A stretch of 64,000 bases of DNA, from the NCBI RefSeq assembly GCF_020010905.1, contig NZ_JAGJBY010000001.1, positions 5,290,001 through 5,354,000 of the forward strand, read 5' to 3'. Positions 25,357 through 33,685 of the stretch are shown one piece after another. Position numbers and translations under genes: made by a program. Source of the DNA: Streptomyces acidiscabies (GTDB taxonomy: Bacteria; Actinomycetota; Actinomycetes; Streptomycetales; Streptomycetaceae). Position 1 is the first letter of the stretch; the number at the start of each line of letters is the position of its first letter. The notes under the pieces were generated by a model. It did not search any database. It saw only the letters and a program-made list of their open reading frames with translations, and was not told the origin of the DNA.

Positions 25357-26091
25357 ATGAGAATCGGCATTGTCGGAACAGGCGCGATCGGCGCGACGCT
25401 CGCCCGCAAGCTCAGCGCGGCCGGGCACGACGTCGCTGTAGCGAACTCCCGGGGCCCTCACACCGTCCCGGCCGACGCGCTGGAGTCCGGAGCGAGCGCG
25501 GCGACCGCCGCCGAGGCCGTACGGGACCGGGACGTGATCATTCTGTCCGTCCCCTTCGCCCGCCTCCCCGCACTGGCCGACCTGCTCTCCGCCGTCCCCG
25601 AGGAGACCGTGGTCATCGACACCTCCAACTACTACCCCCACCTCAACGGCGCCGTCGCGGCGGTGGACGACGGCCAGGTGGAGAGCCTGTGGGTGGCCGA
25701 GCGGCTGGGGCGGCCCGTGGCCAAGGCGTGGAACGCCGTCCTCGCCGGAACGCTCCAGGCGAAGGGGGCGCCGGCCGGGACTCCCGGCCGTATCGCGATC
25801 CCGGTCGCGGCCGACTCCGACGAGGCCCGCCGCGTGGCGATGCGCCTAGTCGACGACACGGGTTTCGATCCGTACGACGCCGGCGCGCTCGCCGACTCCT
25901 GGCGCCAGCAGCCCATGAGCCCTGCCTACTGCACCGAACTCACCCTCGCCGAACTCGGCCCCGCCCTCGCCGCCGCCGACCGGCACAAGGACGTACTCGT
26001 CCGCGACAGCCTGCCCGAACGCTTCGCCGCGCTCGGCGACACCTTCACCCACGAGGACGTCGTCGAGATGAACCGCGCCGCCCATCGCTGA
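25357..26091 (+). CDS. NAD(P)-binding reductase of the F420-dependent NADP reductase-like family
   Basis: A 244-residue Rossmann protein opening MRIGIVGTGAIGATLARKLSAAGHDVAVANSRG, with the GxGxxG dinucleotide loop at residues 7-12 and the NSRG that favours NADP. Further motifs are DVIILSVPF, VVIDTSNYYP and VAKAWNAVLAGTL, as in NADPH-dependent F420 reductase and related YwjA-type oxidoreductases. I cannot tell whether it uses F420. ATG at 25357 follows GGAG; a GTG two codons upstream is less likely. The next gene downstream, a nitroreductase, is broken. Confidence 0.82.
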   Translation: MRIGIVGTGAIGATLARKLSAAGHDVAVANSRGPHTVPADALESGASAATAAEAVRDRDVIILSVPFARLPALADLLSAVPEETVVIDTSNYYPHLNGAVAAVDDGQVESLWVAERLGRPVAKAWNAVLAGTLQAKGAPAGTPGRIAIPVAADSDEARRVAMRLVDDTGFDPYDAGALADSWRQQPMSPAYCTELTLAELGPALAAADRHKDVLVRDSLPERFAALGDTFTHEDVVEMNRAAHR

Positions 26092-26107
26092 CACCGGAAG
26101 GAACCTC

Positions 26108-26747
26108 GATGCTCCCACCGACGTAGTGCGAGCCCGCCGGTCCGTCCGCACCTTCCTCCCCACTCTGCTGCCCCCGTCCGACATCCGGGCGGTACTGGAG
26201 GATGCGCGGACCGTCCCGCCGAACTGCAACACCCAGCCGTGGACGGTGCACATCGTCTCCGGCGCGACGCCCTGAGCGGGGAGATCCTCAAGGCCGACGA
26301 CGAGGGCCGCTTCTCCTCCGACTACGCCGACTTCGGCAAGGGCACCTACCTCGACAGCGCGCACCACCACGCCGCGACCCTCACCCGGGCCACGGGCCTG
26401 AAGCGGGAGGATCGCGCGGCCCGTAAGGCGGCGGCCCGCGAGGGCCTGAAGTTCTTCGGCGCATCCCACGCCGCCTTCCTCTTCATGCCGGCGTTCGGCG
26501 ACGGCGTACGGGCGGCCGGGGACATCGGCATGTACGTGCCTTCCTGCTCTCCCTCGCCGCCCAGGGGATGGCCATGCTCGGCTTCTACGCCGACACCGTC
26601 CGCGCCTTCCTGGGCGTCCCCGGGGACCTCAAGCTGCTGTCCGGTATCGCCGACGAGACCGCGCCGGTGAACGGCGTCCGCATGGGACGCGTCCCGCTGG
26701 AGCAGAGCGTCGTCCTGCATGACACCCCCGGCGTCCTGAGCGCGTAA
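26108..26747 (+). pseudogene. Nitroreductase pseudogene with at least two frameshifts
   Basis: Three consecutive frames spell one nitroreductase. Frame one, DAPTDVVRARRSVRTFLP and VPPNCNTQPWTVHIVSGA, holds the FMN-binding Arg-x-Ser and NxQPW motifs and stops at 26273. Frame two, from about 26265, reads DALSGEILKADDEGR to AAGDIGMYV. Frame three, from about 26545, reads FLLSLAAQGMAMLGFYAD to HDTPGVLSA and stops at 26745-26747. The ATG at 26109 leads after five codons to a stop, so the start is also damaged. It lies 16 bp behind the reductase gene and was probably co-transcribed with it. Confidence 0.85.
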
Positions 26748-27089
26748 CGGCTCTTCATCGATAAGCCGTTCCTGCGGGGCGGAGGCAATCTTGCCCGCAC
26801 CATGGGGGCCCGCGTGCTCGCCACGACGTCCAGCGAGATGAAGGCGGCGCGACGCTGCGCGCGATCGGCGTCGAACTCCTGCGCACGCAGGCCGTCGACA
26901 ATCCCCGGGACCCACGGCTCGTGAACCTACTCGCCTTCGGCTGGGACCCCGACCAGCAGCTCACCGTCTGGTCACCGGCGTCGGCCGGAGCGGGCGCGTC
27001 GAGCGAGTGCACCCAGACGGCGGCGCCGCTCTCCCGTCGCAGTCGCACAGCGGGGATGTCACGGCTCGCCGACCACCCCTCCTGAAACC
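26748..27089. other. Gap between the nitroreductase pseudogene and the second TetR gene, with coding debris
   Basis: Short protein-like pieces occur on the plus strand: GGNLARTMGARVLATTSSEMKAA at about 26790-26850, resembling the NAD-binding stretch of quinone-type oxidoreductases, and VELLRTQAVDNPRDPRLVNLL at about 26868-26930, which I do not recognise. No intact gene is present. It looks like the decayed end of an older operon. Confidence 0.35.
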
Positions 27090-27659
27090 TCAGCGCACGC
27101 CCGCCGCGTCGAGAAGCGTCGCGACCGTGGGAGTGATGAGCCCGGTCAGGCTGTCCGCGCCGATGCCCGCACGGGCGCTGGCGCCGTCGAAGACGAGGAT
27201 CAGTTGGCGGGCCAGCAGACCGGGGTCACCCGCGCTGCCTCGTTCGGACTCGGACCGGAAGAACGACGTCAGGTTTCCCTTGATCCGGTGGGCCACCTTG
27301 CTGGCGGGGTGATCCCGGTCCTTCAGCTCGATCTGTACGGCCAGGTACCGGCAGCCGCGGAACTCGGGCGCGCCCGCCTGGAGTTCCACCTGCTCGAAGA
27401 CGTGCATGATCCGCTCGCGGGCAGAACGGCCGTCGTCGGCGGCGGGCAGGAGTGACGCCACGAAGGCGGAGGCGCGCTCCTCCAGGCTCGCCGCCAGCAG
27501 TTCGTCCTTGGTCTCGAACAGTTGGTACAGGGAGCGCTTCGACACCCCCGCCGCCTTGCACAGCGCGTCGACGCCGACACCGACGCCGTCCCGGTAGGTG
27601 AGCGTGGCTACCGCCTCCAGCAGCCGCTCTCTGGGGCTTGGCTTCACTTCGGTGGTCAT
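27090..27659 (-). CDS. TetR-family regulator, probable master of the GAAACCGATCGGTTTC regulon
   Basis: A 189-residue TetR protein: the helix-turn-helix is GVGVDALCKAAGVSKRSLYQLFETKDELLAA, and the ligand domain follows. A single palindrome, GAAACCGATCGGTTTA, lies at 27691-27706, 31 bp before its start, so it is probably autoregulated. Eight more copies of the box lie before neighbouring operons at 23.5, 29.3-29.4 and 30.4 kb, making it the best candidate for their repressor (inference from proximity). ATG at 27659 is the natural start. The inducing ligand is unknown. Confidence 0.88.
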   Translation of the reverse strand: MTTEVKPSPRERLLEAVATLTYRDGVGVGVDALCKAAGVSKRSLYQLFETKDELLAASLEERASAFVASLLPAADDGRSARERIMHVFEQVELQAGAPEFRGCRYLAVQIELKDRDHPASKVAHRIKGNLTSFFRSESERGSAGDPGLLARQLILVFDGASARAGIGADSLTGLITPTVATLLDAAGVR

Positions 27660-27690
27660 ATTGCGAGGTTAACGCGATTCCGCCGAGATG

Positions 27691-27706
27691 GAAACCGATC
27701 GGTTTA
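27691..27706. promoter_or_regulatory. Single TetR-type operator upstream of the second TetR gene
   Basis: GAAACCGATCGGTTTA, one mismatch from the perfect 16-bp palindrome. It lies 31 bp upstream of the regulator start codon on the minus strand and is probably the autoregulatory site. It is the only unpaired copy among the nine. Confidence 0.8.
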
Positions 27707-27767
27707 TGAGCTGTGTCGCAGGCGCGGCGCCGCCCGTATGAGGACGGCGCCGCGCGGGGATGCGGAC

Positions 27768-29267
27768 TCAGTGGGCGATCACGGGCTCGCCCTCCGACGG
27801 CGCCAGCGCCGTGTTCGGTATCAGGATCGCCGCGAGCACCGCGCCGACCACGAAGAACCCGGCACCCCACGCCAGAGTGGCCGTGTACCCCTCGACCCCG
27901 GCCTGCGCGGCGGTCAGCGCGCCGGCCTTGTGCGAGGACAGGTAGTCGCTCGCGGCCGACGAGGCGACGGTGGTCAGCAGCGCCGTACTGATCGAGCCGC
28001 CCACCTGCTGACCGGTGTTGATCAGCGCCGACGCGACGCCCGTGTCCTCGTGGTGCACACCGGCGGTCGCACCCTGGAACGCGGTGGTCATCACCCCGCC
28101 GAGGCCGAGCCCCAGCAGGATCATGCCGGGCATGATGTGGGCGGCGTACGTGCTGTCCAGCGCAAGCCTGCTCAGCAGGGCCATACCGGTCGCGGCGACC
28201 AGGAAACTGGCGCTGACCACGATCTTCGGGCCGACCCGGGGCAGCAGCAGCGCGGGCGCCGTCGTCGCCGCGGCGACGATCCCCCCGACCATCGGCAGGA
28301 ACGCGAGCCCGGTCTTGATCGGCGAGTAGCCGAGGCTGGCCTCCAGGTAGTAGGTGAGGAACAGGAAGATCGAGAACATCCCCATGCCCACGACGAACAC
28401 CGCCAGGAACGAACCACCACGGGTCCGGTCCCGTACGAGCCGCAGCGGCAGCAGCGGATGCGCCACCCTGGACTCCAGCCACACGAAGACCGCGAGCAGG
28501 ACCACGCCGATGATCATCGAGCCGAGGGCGACCGGGTCGGTCCAGCTGGTGGATTCGACGTGCGCGAACCCGTAGACGACGGCGAACAGCGCGGCGCTCA
28601 CCACGACGGTGCCGGGAACATCGATCCGGGGCCGCTTGGTGATCTCCGGCTTGGCCAGCCACAGCAGCGCGCCGGCCAGCGCGACGGCCGCGAAGACGAC
28701 GTTCACGTACATCACCCAGCGCCATGACGCCCACTCGGTGAGCATCCCACCGAGCAGCAGCCCGACCGCGCCCCCGGCACCGGCCAGCGCGCTGAAGACG
28801 CCGAAGGCCTTCGCCCGCTCGGCCGGTTCGGTGAAGGTCACGCTCAGCAGCGAGAGCGCCGCAGGGGCGAGCAGCGCGGCGAAGAGCCCCTGGGCCACAC
28901 GCGCCGCGACGAGGACCTCGAAGCTGCCCGCCGCGCCGCCGAGCACGGACGCGCCCGCGAAACCGATCAGGCCGGTCAGGAAGGTGGTCCGGCGGCCGAA
29001 GAGGTCACCGAGCCGGCCGCCGAGCAGGAGCAGGCTGCCGAACGCCAGGGCGTATCCCGTGATGACCCACTGCCGGCTGCCGTCGCTGAAGCCGAGGTCG
29101 TGCTGCGCGGCGGGCAGCGCGATGTTCACCACGGTCGCGTCGAGCGTGACCATGAGCTGCGCCGTGCCCAGTACGGCGAGCACCAACCAGCGCACGGCGT
29201 GGGAGCCGCGACGGCCCGGGTCTGTTTTTCCGGAGGCGGGTGCCTCGCGGTCGAAGGTGGTACTCAC
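27768..29267 (-). CDS. MFS drug-type exporter, DHA2 family with 14 helices
   Basis: A 499-residue transporter. The start WLVLAVLGTAQLMVTLDATVVNIALP carries the DHA2 motif D1 (LDxTVVNVALP), and GGRLGDLFGRRTTFLTGL is motif A. About 14 hydrophobic segments can be counted, with proton-relay type residues in the first. Such pumps export toxic organic compounds by proton antiport. GTG at 29267 was chosen because the frame upstream only translates operator DNA. Two operator pairs lie upstream, between it and the divergent hydrolase gene, so both are probably induced together. Confidence 0.9.
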   Translation of the reverse strand: MSTTFDREAPASGKTDPGRRGSHAVRWLVLAVLGTAQLMVTLDATVVNIALPAAQHDLGFSDGSRQWVITGYALAFGSLLLLGGRLGDLFGRRTTFLTGLIGFAGASVLGGAAGSFEVLVAARVAQGLFAALLAPAALSLLSVTFTEPAERAKAFGVFSALAGAGGAVGLLLGGMLTEWASWRWVMYVNVVFAAVALAGALLWLAKPEITKRPRIDVPGTVVVSAALFAVVYGFAHVESTSWTDPVALGSMIIGVVLLAVFVWLESRVAHPLLPLRLVRDRTRGGSFLAVFVVGMGMFSIFLFLTYYLEASLGYSPIKTGLAFLPMVGGIVAAATTAPALLLPRVGPKIVVSASFLVAATGMALLSRLALDSTYAAHIMPGMILLGLGLGGVMTTAFQGATAGVHHEDTGVASALINTGQQVGGSISTALLTTVASSAASDYLSSHKAGALTAAQAGVEGYTATLAWGAGFFVVGAVLAAILIPNTALAPSEGEPVIAH

Positions 29268-29307
29268 TCTTCCCCTTGGTTGCTGGGCACGGGCCGGCCA
29301 ATGGCCG

Positions 29308-29347
29308 GAAACCGATCTGTTTCCACTCAGGTAAACAGATCGGTTTC
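29308..29347. promoter_or_regulatory. Paired TetR-type operators on the MFS side of the divergent promoter
   Basis: GAAACCGATCTGTTTC at 29308-29323 and TAAACAGATCGGTTTC at 29332-29347, centres 24 bp apart, 41 bp upstream of the MFS start. Confidence 0.85.
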
Positions 29348-29386
29348 CATGATGCAAGTGCTGGTGGCGGCTTGGGGTTGCGCGAG

Positions 29387-29427
29387 GAAACCGATCGGTT
29401 TACTGTTGGCGAGAACCGATCGGTTTC
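29387..29427. promoter_or_regulatory. Paired TetR-type operators on the hydrolase side of the divergent promoter
   Basis: GAAACCGATCGGTTTA at 29387-29402 and AGAACCGATCGGTTTC at 29412-29427, centres 25 bp apart, 95 bp upstream of the hydrolase ATG. Confidence 0.85.
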
Positions 29428-29521
29428 GCCTCGTGCGGGCATGACCGTCCCCTGCTGGTCGTCCGCCCCGCCGGACCGCGCCAGTCACGTTTCCGCAGCA
29501 CACACGCAAGGAGTCGGCGAG

Positions 29522-30388
29522 ATGCCCCACCCCACGATCCGCATCCCCGGGACCACCAGCCACACGCTCGCCCCGCGCGCGGGACGCCACCCCCGCGAGG
29601 GGGAATTGCGCTACCTCAAGGCGGGCAGCGGTGCGCCCCTGGTTCTGCTGCACACCGTGCGCACGCAGGCCGAGCACTACCGCCACCTCATTCCGCTGGT
29701 CTCGGACCACTACACGGTCTACGCCCTCGACCTGCCGGGGATGGGCTACTCCGAGATCGTGCCCGGCGCCTCGTACGACGAGCCGGCCATGCGTGCGGGC
29801 GTCAAGCGGCTCCTGACCGAACTCGACCTCCACGACGTCACACTGGTCGGGGAGTCCATGGGGGCTGTGCTCGCCCTGACCACCGCGGCCGATCTCCCGG
29901 AGCGGGTGCGGCGCGTCGTCGCGGTGAACGCGTACGACTTCCGTGGCGGGGTCGCCCGGTCCAGCCTTCTCGCCCGATTCGTGGTCAGCGGTGCCCTCGC
30001 CCCCGGGGTGGGCACGGTGATCGCGGGGGTGCAGCCCAAGCCCGCCATGCGCACGATCCTGCAGGGTGGCCTCGGCGACAAAAGTGCGCTGCGGGAGGAC
30101 TATCTGGACGAACTCCTCCAGGTGGGCCGCCGTCCCGGCTACGCGACTGTTGCCCGGGGTGTGTTCCAGGCCATGCCCAGCCTCATCGCCGCCCGCTCGC
30201 GCTACTCCGAGGTCAAGGCCCCGATCCACCTCGTCTACGGGGAGAAGGACTGGTCCCGGCCCTCGGACCGGGAAGCCAACAGGGAGCTGCTGCCCGCCGC
30301 CGAGTTCACGCAGGTGCCGGGGGTGGGTCACTTCATCGCGCTGGAGAGGCCCGAGGTGGTGGCCGGCTTGGTGAACGCGGTGGCGTGA
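29522..30388 (+). CDS. Alpha/beta hydrolase of the TetR regulon
   Basis: A 288-residue hydrolase with a complete triad: nucleophile Ser in LVGESMGAVLAL, Asp in LVYGEKDWSRPSD and His in VPGVGHFIALERP; the oxyanion region is VLLHTVRTQAEHY. It resembles esterases and ring-cleavage product hydrolases (MhpC-type) in general layout, but the substrate is not evident. ATG at 29522 follows AAGGAG; the open frame upstream passes through operators and is not credible. It is divergent from the exporter and followed by the SDR gene, which has its own operators. Confidence 0.87.
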   Translation: MPHPTIRIPGTTSHTLAPRAGRHPREGELRYLKAGSGAPLVLLHTVRTQAEHYRHLIPLVSDHYTVYALDLPGMGYSEIVPGASYDEPAMRAGVKRLLTELDLHDVTLVGESMGAVLALTTAADLPERVRRVVAVNAYDFRGGVARSSLLARFVVSGALAPGVGTVIAGVQPKPAMRTILQGGLGDKSALREDYLDELLQVGRRPGYATVARGVFQAMPSLIAARSRYSEVKAPIHLVYGEKDWSRPSDREANRELLPAAEFTQVPGVGHFIALERPEVVAGLVNAVA

Positions 30389-30429
30389 CCGCCCTCGGCC
30401 GACGTCGCCGCCTGCCAGGCTTGCATCGT

Positions 30430-30469
30430 GAAACCGATCGGTTTACAGTCGCTGAAACCGATCGGTTTC
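30430..30469. promoter_or_regulatory. Paired TetR-type operators before the SDR operon
   Basis: GAAACCGATCGGTTTA at 30430-30445 and the perfect palindrome GAAACCGATCGGTTTC at 30454-30469, centres 24 bp apart, ending 18 bp before the GTG start at 30488, so binding should block transcription. Confidence 0.88.
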
Positions 30470-30487
30470 CTATTTCTGGAGGCAGTC

Positions 30488-31189
30488 GTGACAACACTCA
30501 AAGGCGCCACCGTCCTCGTCACCGGAGGCGGCCGGGGCATCGGCAGGATGCTGGTCGAGAATCTCTACGAGCGCGGCGTCGCCAAGGTCTACGCGACGGC
30601 CCGCGACCCGCGCACGGTGACGCACTCCCGCGCCGTGGCACTCGCGCTGGAGGTGACCGACCCGGCATCCGTGACGGCCGCCGCCGAACAGGCCCAGGAC
30701 GTCACCGTCCTGATCAACAACGCCGGCGCCTCGGTCCGCGCCTCCTATCTCGACTCCCCGATGGACGACGTACGCCGGGACCTGGAGACCAACTTCTACG
30801 GCCCCCTGCTGGTCACCCGCGCCTTCGCGCCGATCATCGAGCGCAACGGCGGCGGACACATCCTCAACGTCCACTCCGCCCTGTCCTGGCTGGCCGACGG
30901 CACGCCGTACAGCGCCTCGAAAGCCGCCCTGTGGTCGCAGACCAACTCCCTGCGCCTGGAGCTGAAGCCGCGCGGCATCGCGGTGACCGGACTCCACGTC
31001 GCCTACGTGGACACCGACATGACGTCGGGCCTCGACGCGGCCAAGGCCGACCCCCGCGACGTCGCCGTAGCGGCGCTCGACGGCATCGAGGCGGGAGCCC
31101 ACGAGGTCCTCGCCGACGACACCACGCGCTGGGTCAAGTCGCAGCTGTCCGCGGACCTGGAAGCGTTGTACGCGCAGCTGAACCAGTAG
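30488..31189 (+). CDS. Short-chain dehydrogenase/reductase
   Basis: A 233-residue classical SDR: the cofactor loop is LVTGGGRGIGRMLVENL, the Asn loop is LINNAGASVRA, the catalytic Ser lies in ILNVHSALSWLA and the catalytic Tyr and Lys in YSASKAALWS. The acidic/basic residues after the second strand (ATARDPRTV) suggest NADP. GTG at 30488 follows GGAGG; the ATG-like frame further up would translate the operators. It is the first gene of a probable operon containing the NmrA pseudogene, the Fe-S/SCP2 protein and, before the IS110 insertion, the reductase at 35116. Confidence 0.9.
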   Translation: MTTLKGATVLVTGGGRGIGRMLVENLYERGVAKVYATARDPRTVTHSRAVALALEVTDPASVTAAAEQAQDVTVLINNAGASVRASYLDSPMDDVRRDLETNFYGPLLVTRAFAPIIERNGGGHILNVHSALSWLADGTPYSASKAALWSQTNSLRLELKPRGIAVTGLHVAYVDTDMTSGLDAAKADPRDVAVAALDGIEAGAHEVLADDTTRWVKSQLSADLEALYAQLNQ

Positions 31190-31234
31190 CACGACGACAC
31201 CCGGACCCACTCCGACCCGACAAAAGGCGCCCTG

Positions 31235-31939
31235 ATGTTAGAAACCCCTCCCGTCCTGATCACTGGAGCCGCCGGCCATATCGGGGGCGTCAGCCGGACG
31301 ACGGTCGACATGCTCCTCGAACAGGGTCTGTCCGTACGAGCCTTCGTACGGCGGGACGACGAGCGCGCGGACTCGCTGCGCCGGGCCGGAGCCGAGGTCT
31401 TCGTCGGCGACCTGCTGAACATGGCCGACGTGACCGGCGCTCTGAAGGGCTGCCGCCGCGTCTACATGGAGTGGTCGCCGCAGCAGCGGGCCCACTGGGT
31501 CACCGAACGGGTGCTGGAGCGGTCGGGCCTGCCCACCGTCAACATCCGCGGGGCCATGTTTGTCGAGAACCCCCTGCTGACCCGGCGCGCGCTGGAGTCG
31601 CTGAGCAAGGGTGAACTGCGCCTGCCCTTCGGCGAACACCGGCTCGCACCCGTCGCCGGGTACGACGTGGCGGAGGAATTCGTGGCCGTGCTGGGACACC
31701 CGGTCACCTACGTTCCCGAGGACGTCGAGACCTGGAACGCGACCTTCGTCGACGGCAGCCTCGCCGAACTTCCGCACACCGCGCAGCACATGAAGGCCCT
31801 GGCCCGGCTGATCGGCGGCGGATAACGCGGCACCACCGCCCAGTTGGAGACTCTGCTCGGGCATCCGTCGAAGACTGTGCGGTGGGCGCGGGAGAACCAT
31901 CCGCGCATCCAGGAGTCGGCGGCTGCGCTGAGCCGTTGA
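31235..31939 (+). pseudogene. NmrA-like NAD(P)-binding protein gene with an in-frame stop and internal deletions
   Basis: The first 196 codons read VLITGAAGHIGG (dinucleotide loop), AEVFVGDLLNMADV, HWVTERVLERSGLPTVNIRGAMFVENPL and LRLPFGEHRLAPVAGYDVAEEFVAVL, all NmrA-family features. TAA at 31823-31825 then interrupts the frame, yet in the same frame the family C-terminus follows (TTAQLETLLGHPSKTVRWARENHP) up to TGA at 31937. The protein also lacks the stretch between strands 4 and 5 and another before VTYVPEDVE, and is far shorter than the usual 280-300 residues. A shortened protein from 31235 to 31825 could be made, but I think the gene is dead. Confidence 0.72.
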
Positions 31940-32289
31940 GCGGTACCGGTACGCGGCGGTGGCGAGGTCGCGCGGCTGGCTCATCGGTCAACTTGTCCTC
32001 GACGCGCGGGAGATCGGCCCGCGTGGTCTGATCCGCCGCGTCGAACAGATGCTGTTTCCCGGCCGTCGCCGCCCGCCTCGGAGAACCCGGCGGATGCGTC
32101 TTCAGCCACGGCTTCGACCCCGATCTGAGTATCTGCGCCACCTGCATCGCGTGCGCCCTGCCCGGCGTCCGGATGGCCTCTCTGCCTCAACTCGCCGCTG
32201 AACGCGGCCTGTTGACCCCACCCCCACCGACGTGCGTGACGCGGTCGCGCGTACCTCACCCCACGTCAGGCAACAGGAAAGGATGCCCG
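31940..32289. other. Gap of 350 bp before the Fe-S/SCP2 gene
   Basis: I see no intact gene. One plus-strand frame contains VFSHGFDPDLSICATCIACALPG, with a C-x2-C-x2-C cysteine spacing, but it lacks a start and any homology I recognise. The 3' end provides the ribosome site (CAGGAAAGGA) of the next gene. No copy of the TetR operator is present, which fits transcription from the SDR promoter. Confidence 0.4.
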
Positions 32290-33639
32290 ATGGCCGGTAA
32301 GAACAGGCTCGGCGACCATCCCACCGTCGTGAAAGTCCGCCAGCGGAACGATCACGGTGTCACCCGGCCCGCCGGGCCGCTGGACGCCGTCCGGCTGCGG
32401 CAGTTGTGTCTCGACGCGGGCGCGGATGACGTCGGTTTCGTCGAGATCGACCGGCCGGACATCGCCGACCAGCGGGCGGACCTGGAAGCCGCGCTGCCGG
32501 GTGTCCGTACGCTGATCAGCTTCGTGACCCGGATGAACCGGGAGAACATCCGCACCCCGGCGCGCTCGGTGGCCAACCTGGAGTTCCACCACACCGGCGA
32601 CCACACGAACGAGGTCGGGCGGCACGTGGTGGGGGATTTGGAGGCGATGGGCGTACGCGCCATCAACCCCGCGATGGGCTTTCCGATGGAGATGGACAAG
32701 TTCCCCCGGAAGACGTGGGTCGTCGGGCACAAACCGGTCGCCGTCGCGGCTGGACTCGGCAAGATGGGCATCCACCGCAACGTCATCCACCCCCAGTTCG
32801 GCAATTTCATTCTGCTGGGTACCATCCTCGTCGACAGCGAAGTCAGCGAATACGACCGGCCCATCGACTACAACCCCTGCCTGGAATGCAAGCTGTGCGT
32901 GACAGCCTGCCCGACCGGGGCGATCGCGTCCGACGGCCACTTCAACTTCTCCGCCTGCTACACCCACAACTACCGCGAATTCATGGGGGGATTCGGCGAC
33001 TGGGCGGAACAGGTCGCCGAAAGTCGCACCGCCGACGACTACCGCTCGCGCGTGAGTGACAGCGAGAGCGCGTCCATGTGGCAGAGCCTGTCCTTCGGCG
33101 CCAACTACAAAGCGGCCTACTGCATGTCGGTGTGCCCGGCCGGCGAGGACGTCATCGGTCCCTGGCTGGAGAACCGTAAGTCCCATCTGACCCAGGTCGT
33201 ACGCCCCTTGGTGGACAAGGAAGAGACCGTCTACGTCGTCCCCGGCTCCGACGCCGAGCAGCACGTGGCGAAACAGTTCCCGAACAAGCGGACGAAGCAC
33301 GTCGCGATGAGCCTGCGCGCGAACAGCATCGACGGCCTCGTGGAAGGCATGCCGCTGATCTTCCAGCGCGAACAGGCCAAGGACATGTCCACCACGTACC
33401 ACTTCACGTTCACCGGCGCCGAGTCCCGACAGATCACCGTGACCATCCACGACCGCGAACTCGGTATCACCGACGGGCATCACGGCGACGCGGATCTCAA
33501 GGTCACCGCCGACACGGCCACTTGGCTGCGCTTTCTCACCAAACCGACCGTGCTGGCGTGGGCACTGGTCCGGCGCCAGATCAAATTGCAGGGCTCTCCT
33601 CGGCTGTTGCGCGAATTCGGCCGTTGCTTCCCGTCCTGA
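32290..33639 (+). CDS. Reductive-dehalogenase-like 4Fe-4S protein fused to an SCP2 domain
   Basis: A 449-residue fusion. Residues 30-335 match the shorter protein at 23541: WVVGHKPVAVAAGLGKMGIHRNVIHP, C-x2-C-x2-C-x3-CP (Cys197, 200, 203, 207) and C-x3-CP (Cys278, 282), the two-cluster layout of RdhA-type enzymes. Residues about 365-449 form an SCP2 sterol-carrier domain (TYHFTFTGAESRQITVTIHD and DADLKVTADTATWLRFLTK), which binds hydrophobic ligands. There is no export signal. The next original gene is a VanB-type reductase that could supply electrons. ATG at 32290 follows CAGGAAAGGA. Cobalamin use and the substrate are unproven. Confidence 0.8.
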   Translation: MAGKNRLGDHPTVVKVRQRNDHGVTRPAGPLDAVRLRQLCLDAGADDVGFVEIDRPDIADQRADLEAALPGVRTLISFVTRMNRENIRTPARSVANLEFHHTGDHTNEVGRHVVGDLEAMGVRAINPAMGFPMEMDKFPRKTWVVGHKPVAVAAGLGKMGIHRNVIHPQFGNFILLGTILVDSEVSEYDRPIDYNPCLECKLCVTACPTGAIASDGHFNFSACYTHNYREFMGGFGDWAEQVAESRTADDYRSRVSDSESASMWQSLSFGANYKAAYCMSVCPAGEDVIGPWLENRKSHLTQVVRPLVDKEETVYVVPGSDAEQHVAKQFPNKRTKHVAMSLRANSIDGLVEGMPLIFQREQAKDMSTTYHFTFTGAESRQITVTIHDRELGITDGHHGDADLKVTADTATWLRFLTKPTVLAWALVRRQIKLQGSPRLLREFGRCFPS

Positions 33640-33685
33640 TCGACAAACCATCCCCGATAAAGCGAAAGGCTTCCCAATGCTGATG

